Shown here: in pieces, positions 14,406 through 15,255 of the stretch | Position numbering within the stretch: position 1 is the stretch's first letter | How the letters are laid out: each line of letters begins with the position of its first letter | Assembly: GCA_044238875.1 (NCBI GenBank) | Contig: JBIICM010000046.1 | Location: 1 to 15,255 of the forward strand | Direction of reading: 5' to 3' | DNA: 15,255 bases | Origin: JAIBAI01 sp044238875 | GTDB taxonomy: Bacteria > Bacteroidota > Bacteroidia > M30B66 | Notes under the pieces: model-generated | What the model was told of the DNA's origin: nothing | Databases searched by the model: none | What the model saw: only the letters and a program-made list of their open reading frames with translations | Program-made: the position numbers and the translations under genes

Positions 14406-15255
14406 ATGCTCAACATCGCATATTTGAGGGAAAACAAGGAAAAAAGCCTCAGCGGACTCAGGAAAAGAAACGGACTTGATGCCACAGATAGCATCCATCA
14501 GGTGTTATTGTTTGATGAACAACGCAGGCAAACGCAACAGGAAATGGACACGCTTTTGTCACGTTCAAACGAAATTGCCCGTGAGATCGGCAACCTTTTT
14601 AAAGCGGGTAAAGCCGGAGAGGCCGGAGACCTTAAACTTGAAAGCTCAGGCATAAAAGAAAACTGCAAAGTGCTGGAAGAACGCCTGGAAAAACTGGAAG
14701 CAGATATTCGTCTGATACTATATACGCTGCCCAATATTCCGAATGAGCATATCCGTTCCGGCGGTGGTCCCGAAGACAATGAGCTGGTTGAACAGTGGGG
14801 AGAAACCCCTCCCCTGCCCTCCCCTGCCCTGCCGCACTGGGAACTGGCAAAAAAATATGACCTGATTGATTTCGAATTGGGCGTTAAGGTTTCCGGAGCC
14901 GGTTTTCCCTTTTACAAAGGAAAAGGTGCTCAGTTGCAAAGGGCGTTGATTCAGTATTTTCTAAGCCGCGCCAACGCCGCAGGATATACCGAATATCAGG
15001 CTCCGCTGTTGGTCAATGCCGATTCTGGCTTTGGTACCGGACAATTACCCGATAAGGAGGGACAAATGTATTTTGTTACGGAAGATGGTCTTTACCTGAT
15101 ACCGACCGCAGAGGTGCCCATTACCAACATTTTCAGAGATGTAATCTTACGGTCAGACCAGCTGCCTGTAAAGGCCTGTGGCTATACCCCATGTTTTCGT
15201 CGCGAGGCCGGGTCTTATGGCAAGGATGTGCGCGGACTGAACCGCCTGCACCAGT
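14406..15255 (+). CDS. serS: Seryl-tRNA synthetase (3' end outside the window)
   Basis: Charges tRNA-Ser with serine (class II aminoacyl-tRNA synthetase). 283 codons are visible. The start MLNIAYLRENKEKSLSGLRKR is typical. Residues ~30-105 form the antiparallel helical arm that grips the tRNA (EQRRQTQQEMDTLLSRSNE; LEERLEKLEADI). The core starts at PHWELAKKYDLIDFELG (143-159) and continues with AGFPFYKGKGAQLQRALIQY (class II motif 1 region), GTGQLPDKEGQMY at 210-222, the serine-site PTAEVP at 233-238, and motif 2 as CFRREAGSYGKDVRGLNRLH, where the window ends. Motif 3 is outside. The ATG at 14406 is the only start that fits the family N terminus. It is divergent from the TonB-receptor gene. 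A tandem 10-bp repeat lies in the variable loop before PHWEL. Confidence 0.96.
   Translation, partial: MLNIAYLRENKEKSLSGLRKRNGLDATDSIHQVLLFDEQRRQTQQEMDTLLSRSNEIAREIGNLFKAGKAGEAGDLKLESSGIKENCKVLEERLEKLEADIRLILYTLPNIPNEHIRSGGGPEDNELVEQWGETPPLPSPALPHWELAKKYDLIDFELGVKVSGAGFPFYKGKGAQLQRALIQYFLSRANAAGYTEYQAPLLVNADSGFGTGQLPDKEGQMYFVTEDGLYLIPTAEVPITNIFRDVILRSDQLPVKACGYTPCFRREAGSYGKDVRGLNRLHQ
14811..14830 (+). repeat. Exact tandem 10-bp repeat inside serS
   Basis: CCCCTGCCCT occurs twice in direct succession. It encodes part of the Pro-rich loop PPLPSPALP (residues 135-143) just before the conserved PHWEL. Ten is not a multiple of three, so loss or gain of one unit would shift the frame of an essential gene. 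Confidence 0.85.

Overview
The window looks like chromosomal DNA of a Bacteroidota bacterium. The order cannot be fixed from sequence alone; Chitinophagales, Cytophagales and Sphingobacteriales-like groups all fit. Four things point there: a type IX secretion (T9SS) type A C-terminal sorting domain, a TonB-dependent receptor with an N-terminal carboxypeptidase-regulatory-like domain, an OmpA-family protein that joins propeller-type repeats to such domains, and promoters of the TAnnTTTG (-7) type with little Shine-Dalgarno sequence.

Left part (1-4041). A 5'-truncated OmpA-family outer-membrane gene runs rightward and meets an unrecognised secreted 501-residue protein gene head to tail. That gene shares 8 bases with the 3' end of rlmN (23S rRNA/tRNA m2A methyltransferase), so the two form a leftward transcription unit. 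A 79-bp gap then separates rlmN from the divergent rightward operon, and it holds back-to-back promoter elements.

Middle part (4042-9209). A tight rightward housekeeping cluster: yicC (endoribonuclease family), gmk (guanylate kinase, TTG start overlapping the yicC stop), nadD (NaMN adenylyltransferase, 1-bp overlap), then yebC (ribosome-associated/regulatory family), a biotin-dependent acyl-CoA carboxylase carboxyltransferase subunit (1-bp overlap), and a small secreted protein with a regulatory-like beta-sandwich domain. A hairpin with A and T tracts on both sides ends this unit and probably also the convergent one.

Right part (9210-14218). A two-gene leftward module: a TonB-dependent outer-membrane receptor, then a T9SS-exported protein with a predicted beta-helix body, a PKD domain and a sorting domain. 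No SusD-type lipoprotein is present. Upstream of each of the two genes lies the same operator-like array: three TTAACA-like hexamers repeated every 11 bp. This is the most interesting signal in the window. The geometry is that of an OmpR/PhoB-family response-regulator site and implies that the two genes are co-regulated although they are 215 bp apart. Phosphate control is one hypothesis.

The window ends inside serS (seryl-tRNA synthetase), transcribed rightward and divergent from the receptor gene. No tRNA, rRNA, insertion sequence, prophage or CRISPR array was seen, and no stretch above 300 bp lacks a gene.
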